DNA of 64,000 bases from positions 744,001 to 808,000 of the forward strand of contig JAJFFV010000006.1 in the NCBI GenBank assembly GCA_021776475.1, read 5' to 3'. Source of the stretch: Parvularculaceae bacterium (GTDB taxonomy: Bacteria; Pseudomonadota; Alphaproteobacteria; Caulobacterales; Parvularculaceae). Both the position numbers and the translations under genes were made by a program. Within the stretch, counting starts at the first letter, position 1. Every line of letters begins with the position of its first letter. Shown piece by piece: positions 1 to 8,817 of the stretch. Under the pieces are notes generated by a model. The model saw only the letters and a program-made list of their open reading frames with translations. It was not told the origin of the DNA and did no database searches.

Positions 1-296
1 ACGTCGGTATGCCGGATGAACGCCTTGTTGGCTGCTCACTGACTGACCGGTTGCCCGACGGCCTTTCGATGGTCTACAGCTTTTTCGAGCCTGATGAAGA
101 TGGGCGCAGCCTCGGCACTTACATGATCCTCGATCACATCGCCTATGCTCAGGAGCTGGGCCTCAGCCATCTCTATCTTGGCTACTGGGTCGATGGCAGC
201 TCCAAGATGGATTACAAGGCCCGATTTCAACCGCTCGAGCACTGGACCAGCGCCGGCTGGAAACCCCTGCGCCAGAGGCGGTTCAAGCGGAGCTAG
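1..296 (+). CDS. bpt: Aspartate/glutamate leucyltransferase, C-terminal part
   Basis: This is the last ~98 codons of a protein that enters from the left edge; the frame is open to base 3, so the ATG at 9 is internal. The sequence matches the C-terminal GNAT-like half of the arginyl/leucyl-tRNA-protein transferase family (Ate1/Bpt): the segment around YSFFEPDED, the [10 protein letters not shown] helix, the [16 protein letters not shown] core and the ending [14 protein letters not shown] are family hallmarks. In bacteria the enzyme transfers Leu from leucyl-tRNA to N-terminal Asp or Glu in the cytoplasm, feeding ClpS/ClpAP degradation. The N-terminal Cys-rich domain lies outside the window. 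Confidence 0.9.
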   Translation, partial: VGMPDERLVGCSLTDRLPDGLSMVYSFFEPDEDGRSLGTYMILDHIAYAQELGLSHLYLGYWVDGSSKMDYKARFQPLEHWTSAGWKPLRQRRFKRS

Positions 297-473
297 TGTC
301 CTGCTTTGGCAGCCAGCGCCAAGAAAGTTTTCCGCGGCTTCTTCTGCACGAATTCCGGCCTGGCTTCATTTAGCGGTCTCCTGCGACCGCTCTAGCACAC
401 CTGCCCTAGTTGCGCGTGCCCCCCGATCTCAAGTTACAATGCGTGCCTGCGGCCGCCGCGAACGGAGAGGTAA

Positions 474-1481
474 ATGAAGATTATAACTACAACTGTGGCA
501 GCTATCGGTGCTTTGATGCTGCTGACGGCGCCTGCGCATGCGGGCAAGTTTCGGATCGACATCGACTATAAATCCGAAACCGGTGACACAATCAGCACAG
601 GCTCGGTGCTGATCAGCGATGACGTCATCCGGTCATACGCTTCTCATCCCCGCGACTTTAATGGCCTCGAAGTAGATGACGAGGGCAAAATCATCCGCCG
701 TACAGATGGCAGTATTTCTTCCTCATCGTCTGATCAGGCTGTTGCAATGATTTTATCAGATGCAGCGGAGGCAAGCGGCGGCGCAACCGGGACGAACGGA
801 AACAGAGCGACACCCGTCAACATGAATTCCGAGAAAGAGATTTTCTACAACATCGCTGAAAACACTCAGTATACGATCAACCATGTGTATAGGAACGTGA
901 AGATCGAAAATACCGTCTTCACCATTGGCAACCCGGCAGACATGATTCTCGGTGGCGCCACAAAATCGGTCTCCAAAAACGATGGGCTGGCGCTGCGCGG
1001 CATGCTTGGCATGCTAACCAAGCCACGCCTCGACCCGAAAGACGAGATCAAGCTCGAAGACACCGATCTCAGTGACCAGGTTGAACTCAACAATGCTCTC
1101 ATTAAATGCCGCTGGAAGATCATGAACCGCATGGGCGGTCCGATCGGTCGTGTTTGCGTCGCAAATCCAAAAGACGTTGCCGACGGAACGGAATTGATGG
1201 CTACGATCCGTGCGTTGCCGCTTGAAGGCGCCGGTGGCAAGGTCGGTCCGGTTGGCTGCGCCCGCCAGATTGCAGAAACCGGCAAGCTGCCGGTCAAGGT
1301 CGAAGAATTCGGGCCGGAGCCTTACGATGATGGCAGTCCTGGATATGATCCTGACAAACGCGACGTCGAATACCGCTATGAGGTCACGGACATCCTCGTT
1401 ATGAGCGAGCAGGACGTTCTTTACGGCCCCTTAAACGATCCGGCGCTGGATGAGTACGAGACCAAGGACAACAGGCGGTAA
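474..1481 (+). CDS. Secreted protein of unknown function
   Basis: A 335-residue protein I do not recognise. The start is supported by a GGAGAGG ribosome-binding site just upstream. Residues 1-23 form a standard Sec signal peptide with a probable AHA cleavage site before Gly24, so the mature protein should be periplasmic or secreted. The mature part is acidic and polar with no membrane segment; residues ~80-110 are a Ser/Gly/Thr/Asn-rich low-complexity linker. Only three Cys remain in the mature chain, in the second half (ALIKCRW, GRVCV, GCAR), so at most one disulfide is possible. No catalytic motif is visible. It stands alone between bpt and the TRAP operon. Confidence 0.7.
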   Translation: MKIITTTVAAIGALMLLTAPAHAGKFRIDIDYKSETGDTISTGSVLISDDVIRSYASHPRDFNGLEVDDEGKIIRRTDGSISSSSSDQAVAMILSDAAEASGGATGTNGNRATPVNMNSEKEIFYNIAENTQYTINHVYRNVKIENTVFTIGNPADMILGGATKSVSKNDGLALRGMLGMLTKPRLDPKDEIKLEDTDLSDQVELNNALIKCRWKIMNRMGGPIGRVCVANPKDVADGTELMATIRALPLEGAGGKVGPVGCARQIAETGKLPVKVEEFGPEPYDDGSPGYDPDKRDVEYRYEVTDILVMSEQDVLYGPLNDPALDEYETKDNRR

Positions 1482-1542
1482 CCGAATTAATAGGTTGTTG
1501 AAGCACTTCCGAAAAAAAGTTCCGTCCATATTGAAAATTTCC

Positions 1543-1665
1543 ATGGACAGGCTGATCACCGGTGTTGATGAGATCGATCAGAAATTGAAGACCGAGGAAT
1601 TTCGGCGCAACGACAGCGATCAACCGAAGCGACTTGGTGTGACCTCCAAGGACTGGTTCGAGTGA
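1543..1665 (+). CDS. Possible small protein (40 codons), uncertain
   Basis: A short open frame encoding about 40 charged residues (starts MDRLITGVDEIDQKL, ends KDWFE), in the 332-base gap between the secreted protein and the TRAP operon. The frame is open further upstream to 1450, overlapping the end of the preceding gene, and TTG codons near 1493-1498 would add about 16 basic residues. No convincing ribosome-binding site precedes the ATG. The amphipathic pattern and the terminator 20 bases downstream are the only support. It may be non-coding. Confidence 0.3.
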   Translation: MDRLITGVDEIDQKLKTEEFRRNDSDQPKRLGVTSKDWFE

Positions 1666-1683
1666 GCTTGAAACTGGGCGCCG

Positions 1684-1707
1684 AAAGGCCGCACCAGCGG
1701 CTTTTTA
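1684..1707 (+). terminator. Intrinsic terminator
   Basis: GCCGC-ACCA-GCGGC stem-loop (1688-1701) followed directly by TTTTT. It ends the transcript from the secreted-protein gene. The remaining ~105 bases up to the TRAP operon should hold its promoter, but I could not assign one. Confidence 0.7.
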
Positions 1708-1813
1708 GTAGGACAAGGCCACCTACCAGTCGATCTTGCTAGCTTCATTTTAAGGCACGCTCTCGTCGCTGGACCTGTCCTAAAAATCCCGCCACACTGG
1801 CCCGGAAAACGGG

Positions 1814-3010
1814 ATGGAACAGAGGCGTATGGGCAAAACCACCGATCAACCGGCGAGCGAAGCGGAACCGGCAGAAAAAAAACCTTTCAGCCGCAGAAAA
1901 TTCATGACCGTTGGCGCGCTTGGTGCGGCCACTCTCGCCGCTGGCTGCGATTGCAAGGACCGCTGCGGTGGCCCTGCCAGTGCAACGGCCGGATCAGCTG
2001 GCATTACCGAGCGCGAATTGAAAATGGTCACGACCTGGCCGCGTGATTTCCCCGGCCTTGGCGACGGCGCAGAAAATGTGGCACGCTACATCACCGAGAT
2101 GAGCGGTGGCAAAATGCGGGTAAAGCTCTACGCCGCCGGCGAACTTGTCGGCGCCTTCGATTCCTTTGACGCGGTCTCAGGCGGCTCAGCCGATCTTTAT
2201 CACGGCGCGGAATATTATTGGACTTCACGCGCCCGCGCCTATGCGTTCTTCACATCGGTCCCCTTCGGCATGACGATTTCCGAAATCATGGGCTGGATCG
2301 AATATGGCGGTGGCCAGCAGCTATGGGATGAGCTTGCGGCACAATACAACATTAAACCATTTGGCGCCGGCAATACCGGTCACCAGATGGGCGGCTGGTT
2401 CAAGCGGGAGATCAATTCGCTGGAAGATCTGCGCGGCCTCAAGATCCGCATGCCGGGTATTGGCGGCGAAGTGATGCGCCGTACCGGCGCCACCGCCGTC
2501 ACCCTGCCCGGCAACGAGCTTTACCAGGCACTGCAATCCGGCGCGATTGACGCGACCGAATGGGTCGGCCCGTGGAATGACATCGCCTTCGGCTTCTACC
2601 GCGAAGCCAAATACTACTACTGGCCTGGCTTTCACGAACCGGGTGCCATGCTCTCTACAGGCATCAACCTCGACAAGTGGAATGATTTCTCGCTTCAGGA
2701 AAAAGCCATCGTCGAAAACGCCTGCAAAGCAGCCAATCACCAGATGATTGCGCAGTATGCCCACAACAATTCCCGCGGCCTCAAAACCCTGCAGGAAGAA
2801 TACGGCGTCGAGCTGCGCCAGATGCCGGATGATGTGATGGAGGCCCTCGCCGACAACACGAAAATTGTATTCGAGGAAATCGCTGCCGAAAATGATCTCT
2901 CGGGCCGCATATACGAAAGCTACAAGGAAGCGCTCCTCGCTGGCGCCGAGTGGAACCGCATTTCCGACGAAGCTTATATGGCTGTGCGGCGCAGGCAGTT
3001 GTCCCTGTAA
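1814..3010 (+). CDS. TRAP transporter substrate-binding protein (DctP family)
   Basis: A 398-residue periplasmic binding protein of the DctP/TakP (TRAP-T) family. It opens with a long charged n-region, then a twin-arginine motif SRRKFM (R27, R28) and a hydrophobic stretch ending LAAGC, so it may be exported folded by Tat and perhaps lipidated at C45. The body carries family signatures: TTWPRDFPG, the LRGLKIRMPG segment and the ligand-contacting stretch LYQALQSGAIDATEWVGPWND. This subgroup is associated with 2-oxoacids, lactate or related monocarboxylates, but the ligand cannot be read from sequence. An alternative ATG at 1829 follows AGAGG and is equally plausible. Stop and next start abut, indicating an operon with the two permease genes. 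Confidence 0.9.
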   Translation: MEQRRMGKTTDQPASEAEPAEKKPFSRRKFMTVGALGAATLAAGCDCKDRCGGPASATAGSAGITERELKMVTTWPRDFPGLGDGAENVARYITEMSGGKMRVKLYAAGELVGAFDSFDAVSGGSADLYHGAEYYWTSRARAYAFFTSVPFGMTISEIMGWIEYGGGQQLWDELAAQYNIKPFGAGNTGHQMGGWFKREINSLEDLRGLKIRMPGIGGEVMRRTGATAVTLPGNELYQALQSGAIDATEWVGPWNDIAFGFYREAKYYYWPGFHEPGAMLSTGINLDKWNDFSLQEKAIVENACKAANHQMIAQYAHNNSRGLKTLQEEYGVELRQMPDDVMEALADNTKIVFEEIAAENDLSGRIYESYKEALLAGAEWNRISDEAYMAVRRRQLSL

Positions 3011-3634
3011 ATGCTGGACCTGATCGGAAATGCGTTGACGTTGATAGCTGCCGCGGCCTCGTTGCTTTTGTTGCTGCCGTTGCTCTTTGTGCTCACGAAC
3101 TCGGCAAAACTTGGCAGTCTCTGCACGTCAATTGCAAAACTATTTGACCGCATCAACAACGGTGTCGCCCGCACGGTAATGTGGGCTGCCCTGTTGATGG
3201 CGCTGACCCAGGTCACCATCGTCGTCATGCGCTATGTTTTTGGCATCAACTTTATCTGGCTGCAGGAAAGCATTCTCTATATGTTCGGCTTCCTGTTTCT
3301 GCTGACCTCCGGTTACGCCCTTATCAATGACGAGCACGTCCGGGTCGATATTTTCTATCGTGAGGCACCGAAGAAACGAAAAGCCTTGGTTGATTTCGTC
3401 GGCACCTACATTTTCCTGTTTCCGATCTGCATCCTGATCATCTGGGCCGGCGGCGCATATGTCGCGCGGTCATGGCAGGTCATGGAAGGATCGACTGAAG
3501 CGTCAGGTATTCAGGCTGTGTTCCTTTTGAAAAGCATGATCCCGATCTTCGCCACCCTTTTGGCATTGGCGGGGTTCTCGCTCGCGACCGCTGCGGCACA
3601 CGACCTCAGATCGAGAGAGGTCGCGGCAGGTTGA
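3011..3634 (+). CDS. TRAP transporter small permease (DctQ)
   Basis: A 207-residue inner-membrane protein with four or five hydrophobic segments (roughly residues 8-30, 53-75, 84-105, 127-150 and 175-197). It contains the DctQ-type loop after the second/third helix (YALINDEHVRVDIFY), the conserved region that follows the helix carrying FIWLQESILYMFG. It partners the large permease in the Na+-driven uptake complex. It begins at the base after the binding-protein stop and ends one base before the large-permease ATG, so the three subunits are translated together. Small permeases are poorly conserved; context makes the call firm. Confidence 0.88.
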   Translation: MLDLIGNALTLIAAAASLLLLLPLLFVLTNSAKLGSLCTSIAKLFDRINNGVARTVMWAALLMALTQVTIVVMRYVFGINFIWLQESILYMFGFLFLLTSGYALINDEHVRVDIFYREAPKKRKALVDFVGTYIFLFPICILIIWAGGAYVARSWQVMEGSTEASGIQAVFLLKSMIPIFATLLALAGFSLATAAAHDLRSREVAAG

Positions 3635-3635
3635 T

Positions 3636-5261
3636 ATGGATGGCATCGTCGACAACATGATCATCTGCTGGTGCGCCTGCGCCACCTGGCTCGATATCGC
3701 TATGATCTTCACCCTGTGTGCGCTGCTCCTAGCCGGTTATCCGGCGGCCTTCAGCCTCGCCGGGACGGCGTTGATCTACGCACTGGTCGGCCTCTCGATG
3801 GGCGCGTTCGATGTTACGTTCTTCTCAGAGCCCTACCCGATCCGGATATTCGGGATCATCAACAACCAAGTATTGATCGCTGTACCCCTCTTTGTACTGA
3901 TGGGTGTGATTCTCGAAAAATCAAAAATTGCCGAAGAGTTGTTGGACAACATGGCAAAACTATTCGGTTCGATGAATGGCGGCCTTGGCATTTCAGTAAC
4001 AATCGTCGGTGCCCTCCTGGCAGCGTCAACCGGTATTGTCGGTGCGACCGTCGTGACGATGGGCCTGCTCTCCCTGCCGACCATGCTGCGGCGTGGGTAT
4101 GAACCGGGCTTTGCGGCGGGCTCGATTGCGGCCGCCGGCACTCTTGGGCAAATCATTCCGCCGTCAATTGTGCTGATCCTGCTGGGCGATCAGATTTCCA
4201 ATGCCTGGCAGAAGGCACAATTGCAGCAGGGTGTCTACGCGCCGGAGACCGTCTCGGTCGGCGATTTGTTCGCCGGTGCCCTGATGCCCGGCCTGATGCT
4301 GGTTGGTCTCTATCTCACCTACCAGATTGGTGTTTCCATCGTCAGTCCAAAAAGCGCCCCGGCAATCCCGGCGGCTGATCGCGGTAATTACAACGAGGCG
4401 CTGGTAAGTGCGCTTAAAACCTTGCCAGCACCCCTGCTTCTCATCATCGCCGTCCTTGGCTCAATCCTTGGGGGAATTGCAACCCCGACTGAAGCAGCCG
4501 CTGTCGGCGCTGCGGGTGCAATGCTGATCGCCGGTTTTCGTCTCTGTCCGGTGAAAGGGCTACTCGGCCGCCCCCTCCTGATCAGCGGCACGTTGGCAAC
4601 TGGCCTCCTTGTGGTCCTCACTTCAACTATCGACCTAAGAATGGGCAAAGAGATCACGTCAGGACTTGAGACAGCCGCGATTTTCGCTGCGATTACCTGC
4701 TGCGTCTTCATTGCTCTCAGTCTGCTCACCAGTCTGCACCATCTTCTGAAGGAGAAAATGCTGGCGCCGGTGGTCGAAAAAACCGCTTCCGTTACCACCA
4801 TGGTTTTCACGATCCTCATTGGTGCGGCGTTGTTCTCGCTGGTCTTCCGTGGTCTTGGCGGCGATGAAACGGTCGCGCATGCTCTCTCCAATACGCCAGG
4901 CGGGGTTGTCGGGGCAGTCATCGCCGTTATGCTGGTGATGTTTATTCTCGGCTTTTTCCTCGACTTTATTGAGATCACCCTAGTCGTCGTGCCACTCGTC
5001 GCGCCAGCCCTATTGTTGATGGGCGTCGATCCGATCTGGCTCGGGGTGATGATGGCCGTCAACCTGCAGACCTCATTCCTGACGCCACCATTCGGCTTCG
5101 CCCTGTTCTATCTGCGCGGCGTCGCACCCGATAGTGTACGGACGTTACAGATTTATCGCGGCGCGATTCCCTTTGTGTTGATCCAGATTTTGGCCCTCGC
5201 ACTCCTTGCTCAATTCCCGGAGATTGCCACCTGGCTGCCGGACAGGCTTTACGGGAATTGA
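3636..5261 (+). CDS. TRAP transporter large permease (DctM)
   Basis: A 541-residue polytopic inner-membrane protein of the DctM/IT superfamily, the ion-coupled translocation subunit. Recognisable DctM elements are FVLMGVILEKSKIAEELL, the glycine-rich segment with AASTGIVGATVVTMG, the GTLGQIIPPSIVLI motif and, near the C-terminus, the second repeat DFIEITLVVVPLVAP followed by NLQTSFLTPPFGFALFYLRG. It is longer than the ~430 residues of basic DctM because of an extra hydrophilic and hydrophobic insert around residues 205-375. This longer form is usual in the subgroup that pairs with the binding-protein type seen here. It ends the three-gene operon. Confidence 0.92.
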   Translation: MDGIVDNMIICWCACATWLDIAMIFTLCALLLAGYPAAFSLAGTALIYALVGLSMGAFDVTFFSEPYPIRIFGIINNQVLIAVPLFVLMGVILEKSKIAEELLDNMAKLFGSMNGGLGISVTIVGALLAASTGIVGATVVTMGLLSLPTMLRRGYEPGFAAGSIAAAGTLGQIIPPSIVLILLGDQISNAWQKAQLQQGVYAPETVSVGDLFAGALMPGLMLVGLYLTYQIGVSIVSPKSAPAIPAADRGNYNEALVSALKTLPAPLLLIIAVLGSILGGIATPTEAAAVGAAGAMLIAGFRLCPVKGLLGRPLLISGTLATGLLVVLTSTIDLRMGKEITSGLETAAIFAAITCCVFIALSLLTSLHHLLKEKMLAPVVEKTASVTTMVFTILIGAALFSLVFRGLGGDETVAHALSNTPGGVVGAVIAVMLVMFILGFFLDFIEITLVVVPLVAPALLLMGVDPIWLGVMMAVNLQTSFLTPPFGFALFYLRGVAPDSVRTLQIYRGAIPFVLIQILALALLAQFPEIATWLPDRLYGN

Positions 5262-5453
5262 TCGCGTTGATATGCCGGATGACCATGCATGACAGCCAAT
5301 TAAAAGAATTTTCTAATTTTACGGTGGCCACTAGGCGACGGCCACAGCAATGCCAAGAAGCCCGATCACCAACGTCTTCCAAATACCACTCGAAACGCCA
5401 AATGCGAGAGGCAAGCAAAACGGTATTCCTCCGTTCCACTCATGAATCGCTTG

Positions 5454-6494
5454 TTACAACTGATACCCCGGCGTCGATTTCGAAATCGCAACCTCTTCGT
5501 CAGTCATATCCGCCGCCACATCCGCAAACAGCGGTGTCGATAAATAGCGCTCACCGGTATCGGGCAGCATACAGAGGATCGTTGTGCCTTTTTCTGCCCG
5601 GTTGGCAACTTCCATAGCGCTCGCAAATGTCGAACCACTGGAGATGCCGACGAAAATCCCTTCCTTCTGGGCCAACTCCTTGGACCAGTACATGCCTTCA
5701 CTGCCGGCAACCTTCAGCACCTTGTGGATGGCGTCAGTGTCAATCGCTTCCTGCGCCACATAAGGAATGAAATCCGGCGTCCAGCCCTGGATTGGATGCG
5801 GCGTCCAGGCAGGATGACTGCCTGCTGGTGACTTGTCAGCGTTGCGCTCCTGCGCGCCGCCGTCGCTGAACAGTGCGGCCACATCTGGTTCGCTGACGAT
5901 AATTTTGGTATCCGGCATCTCCTTGGCGAGAACCCGTGCAACACCCGAAAGCGTGCCGCCAGTGCCATAGCCAGTTACCCAGTAGTCGAGCCCGTGCTTT
6001 TTGAAATCATCAACGATTTCGCGTGCGGTCGTCCGCGCGTGCATGTCGGGGTTCGCCTCATTTTCGAATTGTCTTGTCAGGAACCAGCCATTTTGGTCGG
6101 CCAGTTCCTTGGCCTTGGCGACCATGCCAGTACCCTTAGCTGTCGCCGGCGTAACCACCACTTTCGCACCCAAAAACCGCATCAATTTGCGCCGCTCGAC
6201 ACTGAACGGTTCTGCCATTGTGACAACAAGCGGATAGCCTTTTTGCGCGCAGACCATAGCCAGCCCTATACCAGTATTACCGCTTGTCGCTTCAATCACG
6301 GTCTGACCCGGTCTCAGATCGCCGGATTTTTCCGCCGCTTCGATGATACCCAGCGCCAACCGATCTTTAACCGACCCAAGCGGGTTGAACGCTTCAATTT
6401 TTACGTAGAGATTGATGCCCTTGGGCGCCAGTCGATTGATCCTGACGGCGGGCGTCTTTCCCACCGTCTCAAGAATATTGTCGTATTTAGCCAC
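5454..6494 (-). CDS. cysK: Cysteine synthase (O-acetylserine sulfhydrylase)
   Basis: A 346-residue PLP-dependent cytoplasmic enzyme making L-cysteine from O-acetylserine and sulfide. The PLP lysine is K43 in GSVKDR, the substrate loop is TSGNTG (70-75) and the phosphate cradle is GTGGTLSG. GTG is the start, preceded by AGGAGAG at good spacing. Compared with enteric CysK it has a longer loop between the phosphate cradle and the QGW(T)PDFIP segment (around DVAALFSDGGAQ to SHPAW), a variant seen in a branch of alphaproteobacterial cysteine synthases; it could alter specificity or SAT binding. It is monocistronic and divergent from the next gene. Confidence 0.93.
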   Translation of the reverse strand: MAKYDNILETVGKTPAVRINRLAPKGINLYVKIEAFNPLGSVKDRLALGIIEAAEKSGDLRPGQTVIEATSGNTGIGLAMVCAQKGYPLVVTMAEPFSVERRKLMRFLGAKVVVTPATAKGTGMVAKAKELADQNGWFLTRQFENEANPDMHARTTAREIVDDFKKHGLDYWVTGYGTGGTLSGVARVLAKEMPDTKIIVSEPDVAALFSDGGAQERNADKSPAGSHPAWTPHPIQGWTPDFIPYVAQEAIDTDAIHKVLKVAGSEGMYWSKELAQKEGIFVGISSGSTFASAMEVANRAEKGTTILCMLPDTGERYLSTPLFADVAADMTDEEVAISKSTPGYQL

Positions 6495-6800
6495 GGCTCT
6501 CTCCTGTTAGACTTGCTGCGGTGTAATCGCCTACCAGCTCAATGGTCAAATCACGCATGAGTAATAAACATGCAATATTGTTGGATTATCGGTCATCATT
6601 CCCGCACGCTTCAGCTTCGCACGGCATTCAGGATCCATCCGAAGAAATACAACGATTGCTTTGTAGGGTGTATCATGTCCATGGGATATCAGATCGCACC
6701 CAGATCCCATCTTACAACAAACGCGCGTGGTTATTGGGCCGTCGCTGGCAGGGAATTGCCTGCTATACAGCATCAGAAAACCAAAGGTATACTCAAATTG
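6495..6800. other. Divergent intergenic region
   Basis: About 306 bases between cysK (-) and the acyltransferase-like gene (+). The rightward gene's frame stays open back to 6570, but that extension is not typical of the family and is probably non-coding. I see the cysK ribosome-binding site but no promoter, riboswitch or repeat that I can support. Confidence 0.4.
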
Positions 6801-7958
6801 ATGGCGGATGGCGGTGGTACAGAGTTACGAGCTGAGACAGTCAGCACTCTTGCTGATGTCAACCGAGCCGACTGGGATCGCCTCGCCAATCCGCCAGACC
6901 AGCCGTTTCATCCGTTTGTCGCCTATGATTTCCTCGAGGCACTTGAATTGTCGGGCTCCGTAGATCCGGAAAAAGGCTGGGCGCCCTGCCATGTTTTGCT
7001 CGAGCGCGGGGACGACCTCATAGGCGCTCTGCCGATGTATTTCAAAGGCCACAGCCAGGGCGAATATATTTTCGACCACGCCTGGGCCGACGCCTATGAA
7101 CGCGCCGGTGGCAGTTATTACCCGAAACTGTTGGCGGCAATCCCGTTCACACCAGTGCCCGGGCCCCGCCTGCTGTCACCTGACGAAGAGACCAGGACGA
7201 TCCTCGTCAACGCAGCGATGCAGCTGGCCGGTCGGTTTGATGTTTCGTCCCTGCACGTAAATTTTCTCTCACCGGAACAGGCAGATCTTGCCGGAGGGCT
7301 CGGATTTTTGAAACGGATGGGCCAGCAGTTTCATTTTCAAAACAAGGGGTACGAATCTTTTGACGACTTTCTCGCCACTCTCGCCTCGCGCAAACGCAAA
7401 AATCTGCGCAAGGAGCGGTCCTCAATTAAGGATGAAGGCGTCGAGATTGACTGGCTTTCCGGCAGCGATATCAAGGATCACCATCTCGACCAGTTTTGGG
7501 TATTCTATCAGGATACTGGCGCGCGCAAATGGGGCTCGCCCTATCTGACCAGGGCGTTCTTTCAGTTGCTGGTCGAACGAATGGGCGACCACGTACTTCT
7601 TATGCTGGCAAGACAAGGTGGGCAATATGTAGCAGGTTCGTTCAGCATGATCGGTGGCGATACTTTATATGGACGTTATTGGGGGTGTACGACTTATATC
7701 CCCAATCTTCACTTTGAGCTCTGCTATTATCAGGCGATTGACTACGCTATCGCTCACGTCCTCGCTCGCGTCGAGGCTGGTGCCCAAGGAGAGCATAAAC
7801 TCGCCCGCGGCTACGAGCCGGTACCGATCTGGTCGGCCCACTGGATCAGGGACACCGGTTTTCGAAGTGCAATCGAGAAATATCTGGAAAGCGAACGGTT
7901 GCATGTGGAGGGGGACATCGCCATCTTGAATAACTACACGCCTTTCAAAAAAGGTTGA
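6801..7958 (+). CDS. GNAT-fold N-acyltransferase-like protein (COG3146/DUF482)
   Basis: With the start at 6801 the protein has 385 residues, the usual size for COG3146/DUF482. The longer reading from 6570 adds 77 residues with no family resemblance, so I prefer 6801, although only a weak AAAGG lies upstream. Family landmarks include the opening segment ADWDRLANPPDQPFHPFVAY, the central LASRKRKNLRKERSSI basic motif and the C-terminal HKLARGYEPVPIWSAHWI. The family resembles FemX/GNAT peptidyl or acyl transferases and is predicted to be cytoplasmic; the substrate is unknown. A DUF2007 gene follows after 13 bases, suggesting co-transcription. Confidence 0.85.
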   Translation: MADGGGTELRAETVSTLADVNRADWDRLANPPDQPFHPFVAYDFLEALELSGSVDPEKGWAPCHVLLERGDDLIGALPMYFKGHSQGEYIFDHAWADAYERAGGSYYPKLLAAIPFTPVPGPRLLSPDEETRTILVNAAMQLAGRFDVSSLHVNFLSPEQADLAGGLGFLKRMGQQFHFQNKGYESFDDFLATLASRKRKNLRKERSSIKDEGVEIDWLSGSDIKDHHLDQFWVFYQDTGARKWGSPYLTRAFFQLLVERMGDHVLLMLARQGGQYVAGSFSMIGGDTLYGRYWGCTTYIPNLHFELCYYQAIDYAIAHVLARVEAGAQGEHKLARGYEPVPIWSAHWIRDTGFRSAIEKYLESERLHVEGDIAILNNYTPFKKG

Positions 7959-7971
7959 GGCAGCCAGAAAC

Positions 7972-8379
7972 ATGAAAACAGTCGCAACATTTTTAAACCC
8001 TGAAGAAGCAAAAGTTGCCCGCGGCTTCCTCAGTGCCAACGGCATTGAGGCGATCATCGCCGGCGAAGAAAGCCTGTCGGTGATGCCGCATCTTGGTATG
8101 GGCGGGAGAGCCTACCAGCTGATGGTCGCTGAGGAAGATGAAAACCAGGTGCGCAGGTTGCTGGCCGAGGTTGAGGCCGAAGCAGAGGCGAGTGACGATG
8201 GCGATGCAGTGAAACCTGGCTGGACCAGAAAAAAAACACTGTTGACGGTCGCTATTTTCGCATCGATTTTCCTGTTTTTTATCGGAAACAGTGAGTCTGC
8301 CGAATTGGATCGGGCGGCACGAGCGATAGATGAAACTCACCGTCTTGGTTGGTTCACTCATGAATTTTGGAGATGGTGA
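7972..8379 (+). CDS. DUF2007 protein with C-terminal membrane helix
   Basis: A 135-residue protein. Residues 1-70 are a DUF2007 ('putative signal transducing protein') domain: the pattern MKTVATFLNPEEAKVARGFL, then a short loop and AYQLMVAEEDENQVRRLLAE, resembling a small ferredoxin-like beta-alpha-beta fold. Residues 71-88 are an acidic linker and ~93-110 a single membrane helix (LLTVAIFASIFLFFIG), leaving a short charged tail. Function unknown; the domain is thought to have a sensing or binding role. Its stop codon overlaps the start of the HIT gene by one base (TGATG), so the two are translationally coupled. Confidence 0.8.
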   Translation: MKTVATFLNPEEAKVARGFLSANGIEAIIAGEESLSVMPHLGMGGRAYQLMVAEEDENQVRRLLAEVEAEAEASDDGDAVKPGWTRKKTLLTVAIFASIFLFFIGNSESAELDRAARAIDETHRLGWFTHEFWRW

Positions 8380-8810
8380 TGGTAGAAATGACAACATACG
8401 ACACCAACAACATCTTCGCCAAAGTCATGCGTGGCGAGATTCCAAACACGACTGTTTACGAAGACGATGACGTGCTCTCGTTCATGGATATTTTTCCGCA
8501 ATCGGAAGGCCACACACTCGTCATCCCGAAGAACACGCAGGCGACGAACTTCCTCGATATTGACCCGGACACTCTGGCAGTACTTATTCAACGCACCCAG
8601 AAACTCGCGACCGCCGTCAATAACGCACTGAACCCAGATGGCATACGGATCATTCAGTTTAACGGTGAAGCTGCTGGCCAGACTGTCTTTCATCTTCATT
8701 TTCACATCATACCTGCTTGGACGGGCTGCCAGATGCAGCCGCATAGCTCAAATCCGGCTGATGCGGTTGCGCTTCAGGCGCTCGCTGACAAAATCAAAGT
8801 CTGTTTGTGA
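8379..8810 (+). CDS. HIT family nucleotide-binding hydrolase
   Basis: About 143 residues, a histidine-triad protein of the HinT/Hit group. It has the N-terminal NNIFAKVMRGEIP block, the EGHTLVIPK strand and the catalytic triad motif FHLHFHIIP, whose middle His attacks the phosphoramidate or phosphate of AMP-type substrates. The start is taken as 8379 because a GGAG lies six bases upstream and the ATG overlaps the preceding stop; TTG 8367 and ATG 8388 are in frame. The C-terminus diverges from HinT and ends soon after the triad. Cytoplasmic; physiological substrate unknown. Confidence 0.9.
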   Translation: MVEMTTYDTNNIFAKVMRGEIPNTTVYEDDDVLSFMDIFPQSEGHTLVIPKNTQATNFLDIDPDTLAVLIQRTQKLATAVNNALNPDGIRIIQFNGEAAGQTVFHLHFHIIPAWTGCQMQPHSSNPADAVALQALADKIKVCL

Positions 8811-8817
8811 GTCGTTG

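Noticed and set aside
5324-5345. GTGGCC…GGCCAC inverted repeat after the TRAP operon as a terminator
   Set aside because: Six-base stem with a ten-base loop and no T-run on either strand.
6570-6800. N-terminal extension of the acyltransferase-like gene, 77 extra codons
   Set aside because: The extension is Cys/His-rich and unlike the COG3146 family, whose usual length is met by starting at 6801.
8638-8817. Upstream extension of the 131-residue hypothetical gene
   Set aside because: It lies within the HIT gene in another frame and is explained as a shadow of that gene.
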